A DNA stretch of 64,000 nucleotides from CAVZMO01 sp963776195 (GTDB lineage: Bacteria; Nitrospirota; Thermodesulfovibrionia; Thermodesulfovibrionales; SM23-35): NCBI GenBank assembly GCA_963776195.1, contig CAVZMO010000053.1, forward strand, positions 1 through 64,000, written 5' to 3'. Below are positions 1 through 9,500 of this stretch, one piece after another. A model generated the notes under the pieces. It was not told the origin of the DNA, did no database searches, and saw only the letters and a list, made by a program, of their open reading frames with translations. The position numbers and the translations under genes are program-made. Each line of letters starts with the position of its first letter. The stretch's first letter is position 1.

Positions 1-46
1 CTGAAATCATGCATATTGAGATCCGATACCATGATGCATATTTCAG
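1..46. repeat. imperfect inverted repeat / hairpin at window edge
   Basis: Bases 1-14 and 34-46 are reverse complements apart from one extra base in the left arm, giving a 13-bp AT-rich stem with a loop of about 19 bases. There is no T-run after it, so a terminator role is not shown. Its left context lies outside the window. Confidence 0.4.
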
Positions 47-148
47 CTGATAATGATCGACGCCGGATGATCGAATGTCGATGATTAACCGATGAGAATA
101 AAATCTGAATTAATGACGATAAATATCTCTGACATCACAAACAGCCTC

Positions 149-737
149 TTAATGAAAAAATGGCACGCGGAATATTAGTAAATAACCATTAAGCATAAAT
201 AAGCTTCCCAATCCCGCAGGTATTAAAGCAAAATAGAACATGTATCTGGAAACTGCGAGAATAGAGATTGAAGCCATAACAATAGAAATTTGGAGTAGAA
301 CCTCTGCATAGTCGAAGTAAGGATCTTTGCTCCGATTTATATCACGCTCACGTTCAAGATCTTTGGCATCCTGTTCGATCTTTTTCTTCTCAGACATTAT
401 AGCGCAGTTCTTCGTCGCTTATTGTTCTCAGCATTGTTTCATATTTTTCTCTGACTTCTGGTTTCATTGAAGCTCCCCATTGGTGAAGGTCTGCTTCTAT
501 ACGCATCTTCTCGATTTTATAGAAATGTTCCCGGATCACCTTAGACTGGTAAAATGCCCACTGGTCAGAAGATTGCTGTTGTGCAAGTAGCATCTCCTTC
601 ATCGCATTATTCCCTCCCAATGAGGTGATAGCAAGAATAACAGCAAAAATAGCAGTAGTAAGTGCGACTCGTTTAGTGAACCGTTTGCCTCTTACTTCTT
701 CGAGTTCTTCAGTATTCGGAAGTTCAACTTCGGGCAT
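149..737 (-). pseudogene. DUF4337-like membrane protein, split by a frame break
   Basis: Two overlapping frames on the minus strand together make one DUF4337-type protein. The upstream part (737-390, 115 residues) has a conserved acidic N-terminus (MPEVELPNTEELEEVRG), one membrane segment near residues 25-42 and a soluble coil. The downstream part (397-149, 82 residues) continues the charged coil (KKKIEQDAKDLERERD) and has two more membrane segments. Family members are usually single proteins of about 195 residues. Removing one A near position 400 gives exactly 195 residues in one frame. As written, the first part stops with TGA and the second ATG overlaps it by 8 bases, so translational coupling of two proteins is formally possible. 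The function of the family is unknown to me. A sequencing indel or a true frameshift is the most likely explanation. Confidence 0.7.
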
Positions 738-1002
738 TAAATTTACTCCTTCCCAAGAAATTTATTAAACATTATATGACTTTATTTCAAAAATTTACAT
801 TGAAGGTGATAAGTAGAACTAAATATATAAGAAATCTTGGGTGAATAACTGCTTCTTCCTGAAACACGCATACTAACAGCCCGTGCAGATATTGAAGCCT
901 TCAAGCGGTAATCAATAAAAACGTGGTCTTCTATATTCACTCTAAAATCAACCAACCAATTGAAATAGCACCAAAGATGTGCTACATTTAGGTTAAAAAA
1001 AT

Positions 1003-1344
1003 ATGATAAACAAACGTCAGCATAAGCGAATTCCGATAACAGGAACTGCCACACTCAAATTTGAAAATAAAGGTGAATTTCTGTCAATTCAGACCATACC
1101 AGGTAGTATATCTGTAGGAGGAATCGGATTATATTCTGATGATCCGATAGAAATCGACACGAATGTATCAATTACCATTAATTTTATATCTATAGATGGC
1201 ATAAGAAATGATTCCATCGAGGGATGTGTTATCTATACAAAAAATATAGGGGGTATCTATTTTATGGGTATCGAATTTAATGAAGAAATTAATCCTAAAA
1301 ACCAGCCTTTATTGTATGATCACATCCAGAAAATCCTTACATGA
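1003..1344 (+). CDS. PilZ domain protein (putative cyclic-di-GMP receptor)
   Basis: A 113-residue protein that is essentially one PilZ domain. The N-terminal RQHKR matches the RxxxR c-di-GMP-binding motif, and SISVGGIG stands where PilZ proteins have D/NxSxxG; the first position here is S instead of D/N. A beta-rich body follows and ends with FMGIEF. Family knowledge says PilZ domains bind c-di-GMP and act on partner proteins. Its stop overlaps the start of the PAS/GAF sensor gene (ATGA at 1341-1344), so the two are probably co-translated and work together. The substitution in the second motif leaves actual c-di-GMP binding uncertain. Confidence 0.8.
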   Translation: MINKRQHKRIPITGTATLKFENKGEFLSIQTIPGSISVGGIGLYSDDPIEIDTNVSITINFISIDGIRNDSIEGCVIYTKNIGGIYFMGIEFNEEINPKNQPLLYDHIQKILT

Positions 1345-3224
1345 AAGATGAAGATAAAACAAGGGACCAACTCATCAATGAAATCGTAGAATTGCGTGAA
1401 CAAAGTTTTCAATTAAGAGAGTCAGAGACCGAGCTCAAGCGAGCGGAGGAGAGGTTGTTACGTGAGAGCGAGGAGAGTGACAAGGCAATAATTGAACAAA
1501 GCGCTGATTGTATTTATCTTGCGGATGCAGAGAGCAGGCAATTATTCCATGCCAATCAATCATTTCAACGTTTACTTGATTATAGTTCCGATGAGGTAAC
1601 CAAGTTGACTGTCTACGATTTTGTTAACCATGAGCGAGAAGATATTGATGATAAGATCAACTATTTACTTAAGGGACAGAATTATTTTATGGGAGAGAGA
1701 CGCTATCGCAGGAAAGATGGTACTTTAGTGGATGTCGAAGTAAATGTAAGCCTCATATCTTATGGCGGTAGGAATGCTTTATGTGCAATTGCTCGTGACA
1801 TTACTGAGCGCAAGGGTGCAGAAAAATCTTTGAAATTAAATGAAGCCCGCATGGAGGCTCTACTAAAGCTGAACCATATGCCAGATGCTTCACTTAAGGA
1901 ATTAACGGACTTCGCTTTGGAAGAAGCGATTCGCCTGACGGAAAGCAAGCTTGGGTATCTTGCATTCATGAATGATGATGAGACGGTGTTAACAATGTAC
2001 TCTTGGTCAAAAAGTGCACTGGAAGAATGTCGCATTGCGAATAAACCCCTGATTTATCCAGTCGAGACGACGGGACTCTGGGGAGAAGCGGTACGCCAGC
2101 GCAAACCTGTCATTACCAATGATTACACTGCTCCAAATCAGTGGAAGAAGGGTTACCCCAAAGATCATGTCGAACTCATTCGCCATATGAATGCCCCAAT
2201 TTTTGATGGAGATCACATAGTGATTATAGCGGGAGTAGGCAACAAATCTGCTTACTATGATGCGTCGGATGTTCGACAACTGACACTCTTGATGGAAGGG
2301 ATGTGGAGAATTATCCAGCGCAAGTTAACAAAGGAAACGTTACGAAAAGAAAGAGATAAAGCACAAACATACCTTGATGTAGCGGGCGTGATGCTGCTAG
2401 CTATCGATGCTGAACAAAGAGTCACGCTTATCAATAAAAAGGGGAGTGAAATCCTGGGCTATCCTGAACAAGAGATTGTTGGGAAAAAGTGGTTTGTTCA
2501 TTTTGTGCCAGAACGGGATAGGGCTAAAGTTAAATCTGCTTATATAAATCTAATGGCTGGAGAAGTTGAGGTAGTTGAATATTTTGAAAACTCAGTTTTG
2601 ACAAAAAGCGGAGAAGAGAAGATTATCGCCTGGCACAATTCTGTATTAAAAGATGAATCAGAAAATATTATCGGGACACTCAGTTCAGGAGAAGATGTCA
2701 CCGAGCGCAGGAAGGCGCAGGAAGAAATGAAATTTTTGGCTTCCATTGTTAAAACTATTCCAGATGCTATCTGTTCCATTGACCTGAATGGGAACATAAT
2801 TTCATGGAATGAAGGCGCTGAAAAGATGCTCGGTTACAAAGCGGAAGAAATCCTTGGAAGACCATTCACTATCACTATCCCAAATGAATTAGCTCAGAAA
2901 GAACTCGACCACTGTATCAGTACTTTGAATGCTGAAGGCTTTTTCACGGGCTATGAATCATTAAGACTTGCAAAAGATGGGAGAATAGTGCCAGTTGAAA
3001 TTACAGCGGTAACATTGAAGGACAAGGAACAAAATATTACAAATTATACTTCTATAATGAGGAACATCAGTAAGCGTAAAGCGGCTCAGGAAGAGATTAA
3101 AAAAAGGGTGAAAGAGCTTGAAGATTTTTATGATATGGCAGTCGGCAGGGAACTAAGGATGGTAGAGTTAAAAGAAGAAATAGAGAGCTTGAAGGAAGAA
3201 TTAGAAAAATGTAAAAAGCAATAA
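1341..3224 (+). CDS. PAS-GAF-PAS-PAS sensor protein without output domain
   Basis: A 627-residue soluble multidomain sensor. In order: a short coiled coil (1-45), PAS (about 48-155), a GAF_2-type domain (about 165-330, with the motif TTGLWGEAVRQRKPVITNDY), PAS (about 340-455), PAS (about 460-580), then a charged coiled-coil tail (585-627). Each PAS ends in a PAC-like sequence such as ARDITERK or GEDVTERR. There is no HisKA/HATPase, GGDEF, EAL or effector domain, so the protein probably signals by protein-protein contact through its coiled-coil tail. That tail (ELEDFYDMAVGRELRMVELK) is nearly identical to the tail of the response regulator at 37435-38337. The start ATG overlaps the stop of the upstream PilZ gene. 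Ligands are not predictable. Confidence 0.8.
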   Translation: MKDEDKTRDQLINEIVELREQSFQLRESETELKRAEERLLRESEESDKAIIEQSADCIYLADAESRQLFHANQSFQRLLDYSSDEVTKLTVYDFVNHEREDIDDKINYLLKGQNYFMGERRYRRKDGTLVDVEVNVSLISYGGRNALCAIARDITERKGAEKSLKLNEARMEALLKLNHMPDASLKELTDFALEEAIRLTESKLGYLAFMNDDETVLTMYSWSKSALEECRIANKPLIYPVETTGLWGEAVRQRKPVITNDYTAPNQWKKGYPKDHVELIRHMNAPIFDGDHIVIIAGVGNKSAYYDASDVRQLTLLMEGMWRIIQRKLTKETLRKERDKAQTYLDVAGVMLLAIDAEQRVTLINKKGSEILGYPEQEIVGKKWFVHFVPERDRAKVKSAYINLMAGEVEVVEYFENSVLTKSGEEKIIAWHNSVLKDESENIIGTLSSGEDVTERRKAQEEMKFLASIVKTIPDAICSIDLNGNIISWNEGAEKMLGYKAEEILGRPFTITIPNELAQKELDHCISTLNAEGFFTGYESLRLAKDGRIVPVEITAVTLKDKEQNITNYTSIMRNISKRKAAQEEIKKRVKELEDFYDMAVGRELRMVELKEEIESLKEELEKCKKQ

Positions 3225-3582
3225 AATCTAGACTATCACTGTGACTTCCACTGCATATTACTACCAATAATTTCCAATATTTTTGACTGCTCAACAGTAA
3301 ACATTTCCAAGTGTACTGCGCACCCCATTAAAATCATCCACATTACGTGGCTAAAGATGAAAGAATCAATACAAGTCATGGACTTTTGAAATATTCGATT
3401 GGGAAGGTGACCTCGATAACTGGATGAATCGTCGGTAATTTCGATTTTCATCTGGAAATCTGTTTCCCGCAGGCATATGTCTGGGATAGCGGATGATTCC
3501 TTCTCGAAAGTTCGATTTCAAACTTACTCTACTCTACAACATGGCATCAGAATAAAAACTTGATATAATAATAGCCACATTT
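3225..3582. other. intergenic, no recognised gene
   Basis: About 360 bases between the sensor gene and the next PilZ gene. Short open frames exist on the minus strand but have no recognisable domains, no convincing ribosome binding site and low-complexity translations. The only signal I can point to is a possible promoter at its right edge (3561-3569). Confidence 0.4.
3561..3569 (+). promoter_or_regulatory. possible extended -10 promoter of DUF2934-PilZ gene
   Basis: The sequence TGATATAAT matches the extended -10 consensus TGnTATAAT, about 47 bases upstream of the chosen start codon at 3616. No good -35 box sits 17 bases upstream, as is usual for extended -10 promoters. Prediction from pattern only. 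Confidence 0.3.
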
Positions 3583-3615
3583 TTGAAGTATATATTTTAT
3601 AATGGAAGGAAGTGT

Positions 3616-4110
3616 ATGGATGATACCGATTTATACAATGAAATAGCCATGGTAGCTCTTGAACTGTATGAGAAGAGCGGGCGAGTCGAGGGCCGTGATC
3701 TTGATAATTGGCTTGAGGCAGAGCAAATTGCGAGGACGCGATACGGCCCAAAGGAGAAAAATAAAGGCGAAGTGTTCGAGTCCCGCAACATGGAATATGC
3801 CGGAGATGAGAAAAGAAGGAATGAGAGGTTTACAATCACGGAAATCCAGAGAGAATTTCTCCATTCCTCAAATATAAGAATAATCGATATAAGTGTTGGT
3901 GGAGCGGCTATAGAAGCAACAAAGAAGCTTGAGATAAATAAGGAATACCGGCTTCACATTAATCATAAAGGCACCCCCATAAAATTAGAGGGTCGTGTGG
4001 TATGGTCTATACTTGCCCGTGAGGAGAAGAAAGAATCTGGTGACATAATTGCGATATATAAAGGTGGTATGAAATTTCATAGGTCTTTCTTAATAAATCC
4101 CCTTTTGTAA
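3616..4110 (+). CDS. DUF2934-PilZ domain protein
   Basis: A 164-residue protein. Residues 1-40 (ELYEKSGRVEGRDLDNWLEAE) match the DUF2934 helical motif common in bacterial hypothetical proteins. Residues about 65-164 form a PilZ domain with EKRRNERF as the basic first motif and DISVGGAAIE as a clear DxSxxG second motif, so c-di-GMP binding is plausible. An in-frame ATG lies 33 bases further upstream, but the start at 3616 is preceded by GGAAGGAAG at good spacing and is preferred. The gene stands alone, convergent with the large glucan operon. A DUF2934-PilZ fusion suggests a c-di-GMP-responsive adaptor, but no partner can be named. Confidence 0.75.
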   Translation: MDDTDLYNEIAMVALELYEKSGRVEGRDLDNWLEAEQIARTRYGPKEKNKGEVFESRNMEYAGDEKRRNERFTITEIQREFLHSSNIRIIDISVGGAAIEATKKLEINKEYRLHINHKGTPIKLEGRVVWSILAREEKKESGDIIAIYKGGMKFHRSFLINPLL

Positions 4111-4158
4111 TTTTTTTATACGACAAACGCATTATTCTGTCACCTCAAGCGCGACGCT

Positions 4159-6522
4159 TCAATCCTCAGGAACAGTGTCCCTCGAGGTGATCAGCACAAT
4201 ACCCTGTCCCGGCTGCAGGTTATAAGAAAAAGGCACGGGAATATAGTCCAGGGGATATTCGGGAGAGATATCAAGGAGCGGAGCCCCTGCCTGTACATAC
4301 CTTTGAAGATTTTCCTCATAAAAATATTGTTCGTTGTGGATGTCCTTATTGAGGATAAACAGGGATTCTTCTTGAGTGTGAGTGGACGCCTTCCACATCA
4401 GCAAGACACGGGGATTCCTGTGAGGCAGCATCTCTGTGGGCGCATCTTCCTGAAAGATTTTGTGCTCCGCCTTGATCTTGTTCACCGCCGTTATGAAAGA
4501 TGTCAGATCAATGCCTGTTTCTTCCCAATCCCTGGACCTCGTCTTTACAACATGCAGCCTCCTGCGGAAGCCGAATTCAAATCCGATAGGCATCATAACA
4601 CCTGCCGAAAACAAGACGGAGAAAAGGTACCGCTGTTTAATCCCGGCCGGATTGCCGTTCAATTCCTCGCTGACTCTCATGGTGTCGTGGCTTTCAGGAA
4701 AGCTGATGGAAGGGGAAATGTCTCGCGTGAGGTTATACTGCTGCATTAACCACCGGCTGTCGAAATCCCACCACTTCGAACTGTTGAATATGTAGTCAAA
4801 ACCGGCACTCGCGGTTTTTCTGGTCAGGTCCGGAGTAGTTCCGAGCGTCTCGGCAAAAAAGAGCAGATCCGGGTACGTCTTCCCGGCCTCTTTTATGAGC
4901 CTTTCCCATATATTTCTTGGGATCTGATACGCGGCATCGCAGCGAAATCCCTTAAAGCCGAGTTCTGCAAGAAACTTCACGACATCGAGGGAAAACCGGA
5001 AGAGGCCCTCTTTGTCCCTTGTATTTCTGTGATCAAACTGTGCGAGGTCTTTCCAGGTCACTCTCTTTCCGTTTTCATCCGCAAAGGGATGGGCGATCCG
5101 GCCATTCGGCTCGCGAAGGAACCATCCGGGATGCGATCTGATCAGGTCCGAATCAGCTGCACAATGGTTTATCACAAGGTCGACCATAATCCTCAGTCCC
5201 AGCTTTTCTGCGGTCTTTATCATCTCTTTCACCTGATCCTGGGGAAGTTCGTCTCTTTTCGAATCTACCAAAAGGGGATTAAAACTGAAATAATCTTTTA
5301 TCGAATAAATGCTTCCCGAGGCGCCGGGAAGATGGATGGGGTTAACAAAAACCCAGGTAAAACCCAGGTCGGATGCCCTTGATAAATGAGTTTCCCATTC
5401 AGTAAACTTGCCGGCAAGGAGCGGGAATAAATTATAGATGATCATTCCAGCACCCTTCTCCACGCCGGCCTCTTTTTTCCCGCATGCCTTCAGTACAAGA
5501 TTCTGATTCTTGTGAAGGACCGACAGCCAGAAGTTCATGCGCTCGGCATTCCCTTTATCTCGCCAATGATTGAAAAGATGAGAGGCATTCCCGAGAGGAA
5601 GCCTGCCCTCTCCCGGATGGACCTCCAGGGTGAACGAGAGCCGGTCCGCGTCAAGCCATTGCAATGCCTCTTTGACAACCTTTGAGAGGCCGGAAGGGCC
5701 GAACATCGGATCAAGATATCTCCTGCCCTCGTATTCAAAAGGTATCGGGATCTTATCGAGGAAACTCAGATGATCGGATATGCCGAAAGAACCGGAGTTC
5801 GACAACGGGTGAGCATCATGTAAGTGAAAGTGAAGCGGCTTACCCAGACGGCCGAGTTCCCGGACCACCAGAAGAACGGTTTCCAATGCAGAGGACACTG
5901 CGCGTTGGACGTCCTCCAGCACCTCGAAGAGACGCGGATTATCAGGCTTAAGGGCAAAGAACTCTTCTCCCGGATGAAAGCGTAAATAGGTGTTTTTCGC
6001 CTGCCAAAGACCTATATGGCCTATATCGATGCATGCGCTCACGTGTGTCAGTTCCTGTACCTCTTTGAAAAGTTTCATAAAAAGTCCCGGCTCCAATCCT
6101 GCGGCATATTCGATAAACAGACAGGGACATCCTTCGATTTTGTCCAATGCGTATTCCAGTTCACGCAGGAAACCCGCGTATTCGTTAAAGCGGTCGGCGA
6201 TTTCAGTTTGATCATGGACAATCATTCCGAAGATTCGACCTTTAAACAACTGAGCAAAGTCGAGGATCATTTTGCGGCCCGCCTCCTCGAACAGATTAAG
6301 GCCGCGACTCAAGTGGACTATCGCCGGCCTTTCAGGCAATGACTTAAACTTCAAAAGCCAGTCGAGTTCTTCGGGTGATTCCGCATAAAACTCTCCTCCA
6401 AGCCCTGCTTCTTTAAACCTTAAACCGGCTAACTGAAGAAGAGCATCATCGCCTCCGATCCTCTTCTGGAAAAGAGCAAGAACAGGAGGACACTGAGAAT
6501 AAATGCCGGTCATAGCGGACAT
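4159..6522 (-). CDS. TIM barrel-GH13 (alpha-amylase family) fusion protein
   Basis: A 787-residue two-domain protein, last gene of the glucan operon. Residues 1-320 form a xylose-isomerase/AP-endonuclease-2-like TIM barrel with metal-site-like motifs (ACIDIGHIG near 163, HFHLHDAHP near 231, FTLEVHPGEG near 297). Residues 350-787 are a GH13 domain with the full catalytic triad: nucleophile D529 (GFRCDAAY), acid/base E558 (FFAETLG) and D613 (FPESHDTMR). The C-terminal part (RRRLHVVKTRSRDWEETGID) resembles the GlgE/maltosyltransferase-like branch of GH13 more than secreted amylases, and there is no signal peptide, so it probably acts on cytosolic alpha-glucan. Its start overlaps the upstream dikinase gene by 13 bases. 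Exact specificity (hydrolase or transferase) cannot be read from sequence alone. Confidence 0.8.
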   Translation of the reverse strand: MSAMTGIYSQCPPVLALFQKRIGGDDALLQLAGLRFKEAGLGGEFYAESPEELDWLLKFKSLPERPAIVHLSRGLNLFEEAGRKMILDFAQLFKGRIFGMIVHDQTEIADRFNEYAGFLRELEYALDKIEGCPCLFIEYAAGLEPGLFMKLFKEVQELTHVSACIDIGHIGLWQAKNTYLRFHPGEEFFALKPDNPRLFEVLEDVQRAVSSALETVLLVVRELGRLGKPLHFHLHDAHPLSNSGSFGISDHLSFLDKIPIPFEYEGRRYLDPMFGPSGLSKVVKEALQWLDADRLSFTLEVHPGEGRLPLGNASHLFNHWRDKGNAERMNFWLSVLHKNQNLVLKACGKKEAGVEKGAGMIIYNLFPLLAGKFTEWETHLSRASDLGFTWVFVNPIHLPGASGSIYSIKDYFSFNPLLVDSKRDELPQDQVKEMIKTAEKLGLRIMVDLVINHCAADSDLIRSHPGWFLREPNGRIAHPFADENGKRVTWKDLAQFDHRNTRDKEGLFRFSLDVVKFLAELGFKGFRCDAAYQIPRNIWERLIKEAGKTYPDLLFFAETLGTTPDLTRKTASAGFDYIFNSSKWWDFDSRWLMQQYNLTRDISPSISFPESHDTMRVSEELNGNPAGIKQRYLFSVLFSAGVMMPIGFEFGFRRRLHVVKTRSRDWEETGIDLTSFITAVNKIKAEHKIFQEDAPTEMLPHRNPRVLLMWKASTHTQEESLFILNKDIHNEQYFYEENLQRYVQAGAPLLDISPEYPLDYIPVPFSYNLQPGQGIVLITSRDTVPED

Positions 6523-9500
6523 TTCACACCTTGCTGCGGACGTGATTGGACCAGATAAACCGTACCTCCTGAAATAAGTCCTTCGATATCTTGCGGGCCT
6601 CCCAGGGCGTTCTCAACCGACCTCCCTATTGTTCCCAGACGAATTCCGATTCGGTTTCTGGATGCTTGATCTCTCGATAAATCAATCTTGGAATAGTCCA
6701 TGGTCTTGCGGATGATTCCCCCTTTCGGGCCTGGCCAGGCCGAGCTGCTGAAACTGGCAAAGGCGAGCATGCACACCTTTTCCGTATCCTTATCAAAGAC
6801 CATTCGATAAGGAATGCCCGGAGTGACCCCTGAAGTCAAGGTTTCACCGAAACCGACCGCAACTTCGAGATAAATCTCGGCCTGGTTATTACTCACAGGA
6901 TTAATTGTGTGCATGATGAAGGAAAACTCCGGGACGATCATCTGCTGGATAAGAACAGCCATATAGGCTTTGTGATGGGGTATGCCCGCATTTTTCCTGC
7001 CGGCAACTGCGGCGCTGTTCCATAGAGATGCCCAGACCGTACAGATAGCTTGAGATACCTCTGAAGGGACCACATTGACAACGGAGTCATACGCCCCTGC
7101 TCCTGAGAACCCGCACCCGTCCTCACAGTTAGAGCTCGAACGGACTATCAGCCTTTGATTCTCGCCGAGTGTCCCGATAACAGACGATACAATGTCCTTC
7201 GGAACTTGAAGCTGACCGATTATATCTTTAAGCCTTTTTAGGGCGCCGTTAAAATCATCACCGGATAGTCCATTTAATTCATCGACCAGGAGCCGGTATT
7301 CTCTTTCAGATGGGGGCCAAGAGTGGAGTGATTCATCCATAATGCCAAAGGGTATCACAACTCCTGCAGGCGTTCTGAAACCTACCCCTTCGCGGGATGA
7401 AAATTCTTCAAGTCTTCTTGCCCCAAAAGCCTTGTTCCCTCCGGTCTCAGGGGCCACGTCACAGAGAGGGAGCATCCTGGTTTGAGGAGACAGATCCACT
7501 GAAGGAACCGTGGCGCATACATGTTGCTTCTCCATATCACGGTCATCAGCCTCTCCGGCCTCTTGTCCACCGGCTATTTTGAGATGTAATTGGTCCGGAG
7601 AAACGTCCAGAATAACCTGTTTTCCCATAATATATTTTATGTTCGAAAAACCATTTTTCCCATCGCACGATGCGAACGGAATGTTTCTTTGCCGTGCCCT
7701 CACTGCCAGGTGAGAGAGCAGCGATGTTTCCTGGGCAACAATAATACCGGCTATCCAGGTGGGAATCTCCTCATTCCCTTCTATTTTATCCAGAAGGGCA
7801 ACTACCGGCTCGTTGTACGCGTGTGACAGGTCGCTTATGCGCGAGGCCGCTCTCATGGTTCCCGAAACCTTTCCCGGCACGATAACATCCCAGGGAGGAA
7901 GTGCTGCAAGTGCCCGGATTTTTTTGAGCAGCATCGTGACAAGCTTTGAGAATTGAAAGATCGGATGGCCCCTGATATCGCCTTCGATAAAGGCCTTTAT
8001 GGCGTGCTCCGCCACACCGAGGGACTGACCTAAGCTTTCAACCCTTCCGGGGAAGAGATCGAGAATTTTATCGCAGTAAACGTCTGCCAGCCTTCGGCAT
8101 CTGTCAATGGTCGCCTTAATACGCAACAACTGGTCTCGGTCTTCTTTGTCGAACGTCTCAGACCAGGTCTTTAGTTCGGATTCCAAGGCGCTGCACTCAT
8201 CGATATCAAATCCGCTGAGTCGCAAATTCTTAACCGCCAGGGAAAGGGAATTCAGCATCAAAATCCATGGGACACCATTCTTCGCGGCATCAAAATGGGT
8301 CACCAGCCTGCTTAACAGAACGAAGGAGAAATCCTCTAATCCGATATCCAGCAACTGACGTTGATGTCCTTCCGCACCGATTTTCTTTCCGAATTTCTTA
8401 CTGATTCTGTCACGCAGTTCAGTCAAAAGCTCGAAGGTTTCCGGCACTTGTTCCCGGGTCTCAGCTCTCCCTTTGGACCCAAGAAACTCGCGTATCAAAC
8501 CTTTGTCCTCAGCACTCACTTTCTTCATAAAGACGGTAAGTTGTTCGTCCAGAGAACGGGCATTAAAAAACTCCTTCAGCTCCTCATGGAACCGCTTGAA
8601 TTCCTCAACAAAAGCGGGAGGATACTCAACACCCGGTGCGGTTATCTTTTTGAGCAATGTCTCCGACGCTGCGAGGTCTTCCGGACCCGCGGAGCGGTGG
8701 AGTTTGTTCTGGAGTTTAAGTTTGATCTCCGCTTTGAGCTCCATGGGGATATCGTTCCTATGCGCTATATCGCGTATTCGTGTGAGGGGTTCAGCTCTCA
8801 TGAAGGGACTGTCAAAGGAAGGCAGCCATGGATAGATTTTTCTTATGATGAAAACATTATCAGCGGTTGTCATCCCGGAGAGACGCTTGTATATCCTTTG
8901 TGATATCCTTGCGTGATTGGATGGACGATAATGGCCGCCGTCCTCACTGCATCGGACTTCTCCCGCACCGATGAAACGGAGATAGATGGCTATATAAACG
9001 AGTTGTTCAATATTGAGTTCCCTTCTGTTGTCGATGAAAAGCTCCTGGATCCATTCAAGTCTCTTCCTCCAACTCAGGTACCGTTCATTCGCTTGCACAA
9101 TGCTCTCGACAAAATCGCTGCTGCCTTGCCCGCGAAATTCAGGGGGACTCCCGATCATGCCCAGGAGTCTGTCACGGGCTTCATCAAGCAAGTCTGCGGG
9201 CTCCGGCCATTGTTCGAGAATAATAGAGCCGGAAAATCCGCGTTTCTTCATACGCCCAATGAGGCTTCTTATCCCCGACGGGTCCTTTCCCGCCGGACCG
9301 GTAAAAATCGGAAGATGGCTGTCATAGTCTCCATAGTTCTCATGCACATGCATATGAATAATCGGCACCTCGGGATCGAGCGAGTCAATGTACTTAAGAT
9401 AGTCGTTCCGGGTAGAATCACAGAGGTTGGCATGACCGATGTCCAGGCACATTCCAATAAAAGAGACATAAGGAGAATGATGATCAGCGAGATATCCGAA

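Noticed and set aside
782..1054. minus-strand open frame of 90 codons
   Set aside because: Overlaps the start of the PilZ gene, has no domain, no SD and a composition rich in Trp, Cys and Tyr that does not look like a protein.
3236..3451. minus-strand open frame of 71 codons
   Set aside because: No homology recognised, no SD; probably chance in intergenic DNA.
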